The position numbers and the translations under genes are program-made. Shown piece by piece: positions 62,795-64,000 of a DNA stretch of 64,000 nt (its first letter is position 1; each line of letters starts with the position of its first letter). The notes under the pieces are model-generated. The model was not told the DNA's origin and ran no database searches. It saw only the letters and a program-made list of their open reading frames with translations. This DNA comes from an uncultured Rhizobiaceae group bacterium (lineage in GTDB: Bacteria; Pseudomonadota; Alphaproteobacteria; Rhizobiales; Rhizobiaceae): assembly GCA_937930635.1 (NCBI GenBank), contig CALHCF010000002.1, positions 62,001-126,000 of the forward strand, read 5' to 3'.

Positions 62795-63991
62795 ATGGAT
62801 CTGAATTATACGGCTGAAGAGCAGGCGTTTCGCGACGAAGTGAAGACGTTTTTCGATAAGAAATTGCCAGGGCGACTTGCCGACAAGGTAAAATCGAAGA
62901 AGCGCCTCACGAAGGAAGATCAGGAAGAATGGCACGCGATATTAAATGAAGCTGGCTATTTGAGTGCCCACTGGCCTGAAGAGTTTGGTGGCAAAGCCTG
63001 GAACGCCATACAGCGCGATATGTTTGATGTTGAAGCCAATATTGCCGGTGCACCACGCGTTGTGCCCTTTGGTGTTAATATGCTGGCTCCGGTGCTGATG
63101 GCTTTCGGCTCATCTGAACAACAGAAGCACTATTTACCCCGTATTCTTGATGGCACGGATTGGTGGTGTCAGGGCTATTCTGAACCGGGGGCGGGTTCTG
63201 ATCTCGCTTCCCTGAAAATGACAGCGGAGCGACAGGGTGACCACTACATCCTCAATGGCCAAAAAACCTGGACAACACTGGGCCAGCACGCCGACTGGAT
63301 TTTCTGCCTAGTGCGCACGTCCAAAGAGGGCAAGCAGCAGGAAGGCATTTCCTTTATTCTGGTGGACATGAACACGCCGGGTGTGGAGGTGCGCCCGATC
63401 ATTTTGCTGGAAGGCACGCATGAAGTGAATGAGGTGTGGTTCACCGACGTCAAGGTTCCCGCTGAAAATCTCGTGGGTGAAGAAAACAAGGGTTGGACTT
63501 ACGCCAAATATCTGCTGGTTCATGAGCGCTCGGGCATCGCCGGTGTCGGGGATGCTCTGGCGGGTATTGAGCATCTCAAGCACATTGCGCGAGACCAGAA
63601 AAAGGACGGTAAGCCGCTCGCTGATGACCCCATGTTTGCGGCGCGTTTAGCGCAACTGGAGATTGACCTGTCCGCCATGCGCACCACCAATATGCGTGTT
63701 ATGCAGGCAGCCAGCAGCGGTGCGCCTCCTGGGCCTGAGACATCCATGCTCAAAATCAAGGGCACGGAACTGCGCCAGTCAATAAACGATCTCACGCGTC
63801 GTGCGCTTGGCCCTTACGCCATGCCATTTGTCTCTGAAGCGCTGGAGGCGGGGTATAATCAGGAGCCCGTTGGACCCGATTATGCCAACCCGGTTTCAAT
63901 GGACTATTTCAACCATCGCAAGACGTCGATCTATGGCGGTTCAAACGAGGTTCAGCGCAATATTATTTCCAAGATGATGATGGGACTGTGA
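62795..63991 (+). CDS. Acyl-CoA dehydrogenase, PimC (pimeloyl-CoA dehydrogenase large subunit) type
   Basis: A 398-residue flavoprotein with AGGAGG nine bases before the ATG. It has FRDEVKTFFDKKLPG, GYLSAHWPEEFGG, WWCQGYSEPGAGSDLASLKM, and the C-terminal GGSNEVQRNIISKMMMG. It belongs to the subfamily with PimC and steroid-degrading heteromeric dehydrogenases, in which two different acyl-CoA dehydrogenase subunits form one enzyme. An ATG three bases after the stop (63995) begins another frame that leaves the window and could encode the smaller partner. Confidence 0.92.
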   Translation: MDLNYTAEEQAFRDEVKTFFDKKLPGRLADKVKSKKRLTKEDQEEWHAILNEAGYLSAHWPEEFGGKAWNAIQRDMFDVEANIAGAPRVVPFGVNMLAPVLMAFGSSEQQKHYLPRILDGTDWWCQGYSEPGAGSDLASLKMTAERQGDHYILNGQKTWTTLGQHADWIFCLVRTSKEGKQQEGISFILVDMNTPGVEVRPIILLEGTHEVNEVWFTDVKVPAENLVGEENKGWTYAKYLLVHERSGIAGVGDALAGIEHLKHIARDQKKDGKPLADDPMFAARLAQLEIDLSAMRTTNMRVMQAASSGAPPGPETSMLKIKGTELRQSINDLTRRALGPYAMPFVSEALEAGYNQEPVGPDYANPVSMDYFNHRKTSIYGGSNEVQRNIISKMMMGL

Positions 63992-64000
63992 TCGATGGAT

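Noticed and set aside
1..64000. CRISPR arrays, rRNA, tRNA and insertion sequences
   Set aside because: I looked for regular repeats with spacers, cloverleaf-like segments and transposase frames and found none I could support by eye; tRNAscan-SE and ISfinder searches would settle this.

Overview
The window reads as a chromosomal segment of an alphaproteobacterium, most likely of the order Hyphomicrobiales (Rhizobiales). The reasons are the run ccmI-ccmE-ccmF-ccmH, degP, response regulator, histidine kinase, glnE (an arrangement I recall from rhizobia), a PleC-like kinase beside glnE and pepN, a UvrB with long extra termini, and an alphaproteobacterial family-4-like uracil-DNA glycosylase. I cannot fix genus or species. 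Coding density is high and I see no tRNA, rRNA, CRISPR array, insertion sequence or prophage.

Layout. 0-7.4 kb: the 3' end of a histidine kinase, a lipoprotein, the cytochrome c maturation genes ccmIEFH, a LysE exporter and degP with a clear terminator. 7.4-18.4 kb: a two-component pair, glnE, and on the other strand a PleC-like kinase, pepN and a small TadG-like protein. 18.5-23.7 kb: pgi, an EamA transporter and a stand-alone molybdopterin hydroxylase large subunit. 23.7-27.4 kb: a zinc-responsive cluster, with a strong Zur-type palindrome, a Zur-like repressor, ZrgA, an ABC ATPase, an FtsX-type permease and a DUF3299 protein. 27.5-31 kb: a TPP riboswitch followed by thiM-thiE-thiD and a lone TRAP-type binding protein. 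31-44.8 kb: mixed housekeeping genes (MFS, UDG, AMP nucleosidase, uvrB), small secreted basic or histidine-rich proteins, a secreted caspase-like protease, an old-yellow-enzyme homologue and a GH19-like hydrolase. 44.9-46.8 kb: pcaD-pcaB.

47.2-64 kb: a large divergent catabolic cluster. Leftward genes run tetR, an ACAD11-type acyl-CoA dehydrogenase, a zinc-free MDR reductase, livH, livM, ridA-like, livG, livF, acyl-CoA synthetase, livK and an alpha/beta hydrolase. Rightward genes run SDR, MaoC hydratase, SDR, an ACAD10/11-type kinase, SDR and a PimC-like acyl-CoA dehydrogenase. A perfect 8-bp inverted repeat lies between the two arms and is the likely TetR operator.

The most interesting point is that the two domains of animal ACAD11 (a kinase of the aminoglycoside phosphotransferase fold and an acyl-CoA dehydrogenase) are encoded here as separate genes on opposite arms of this one cluster, with a CoA ligase, a MaoC hydratase, three SDRs and a dedicated LIV-type importer. 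By analogy with the lva (levulinate) pathway and ACAD10/11, this suggests uptake and beta-oxidation of a 4-hydroxy or otherwise gamma-oxygenated carboxylic acid. The substrate is not visible from sequence.
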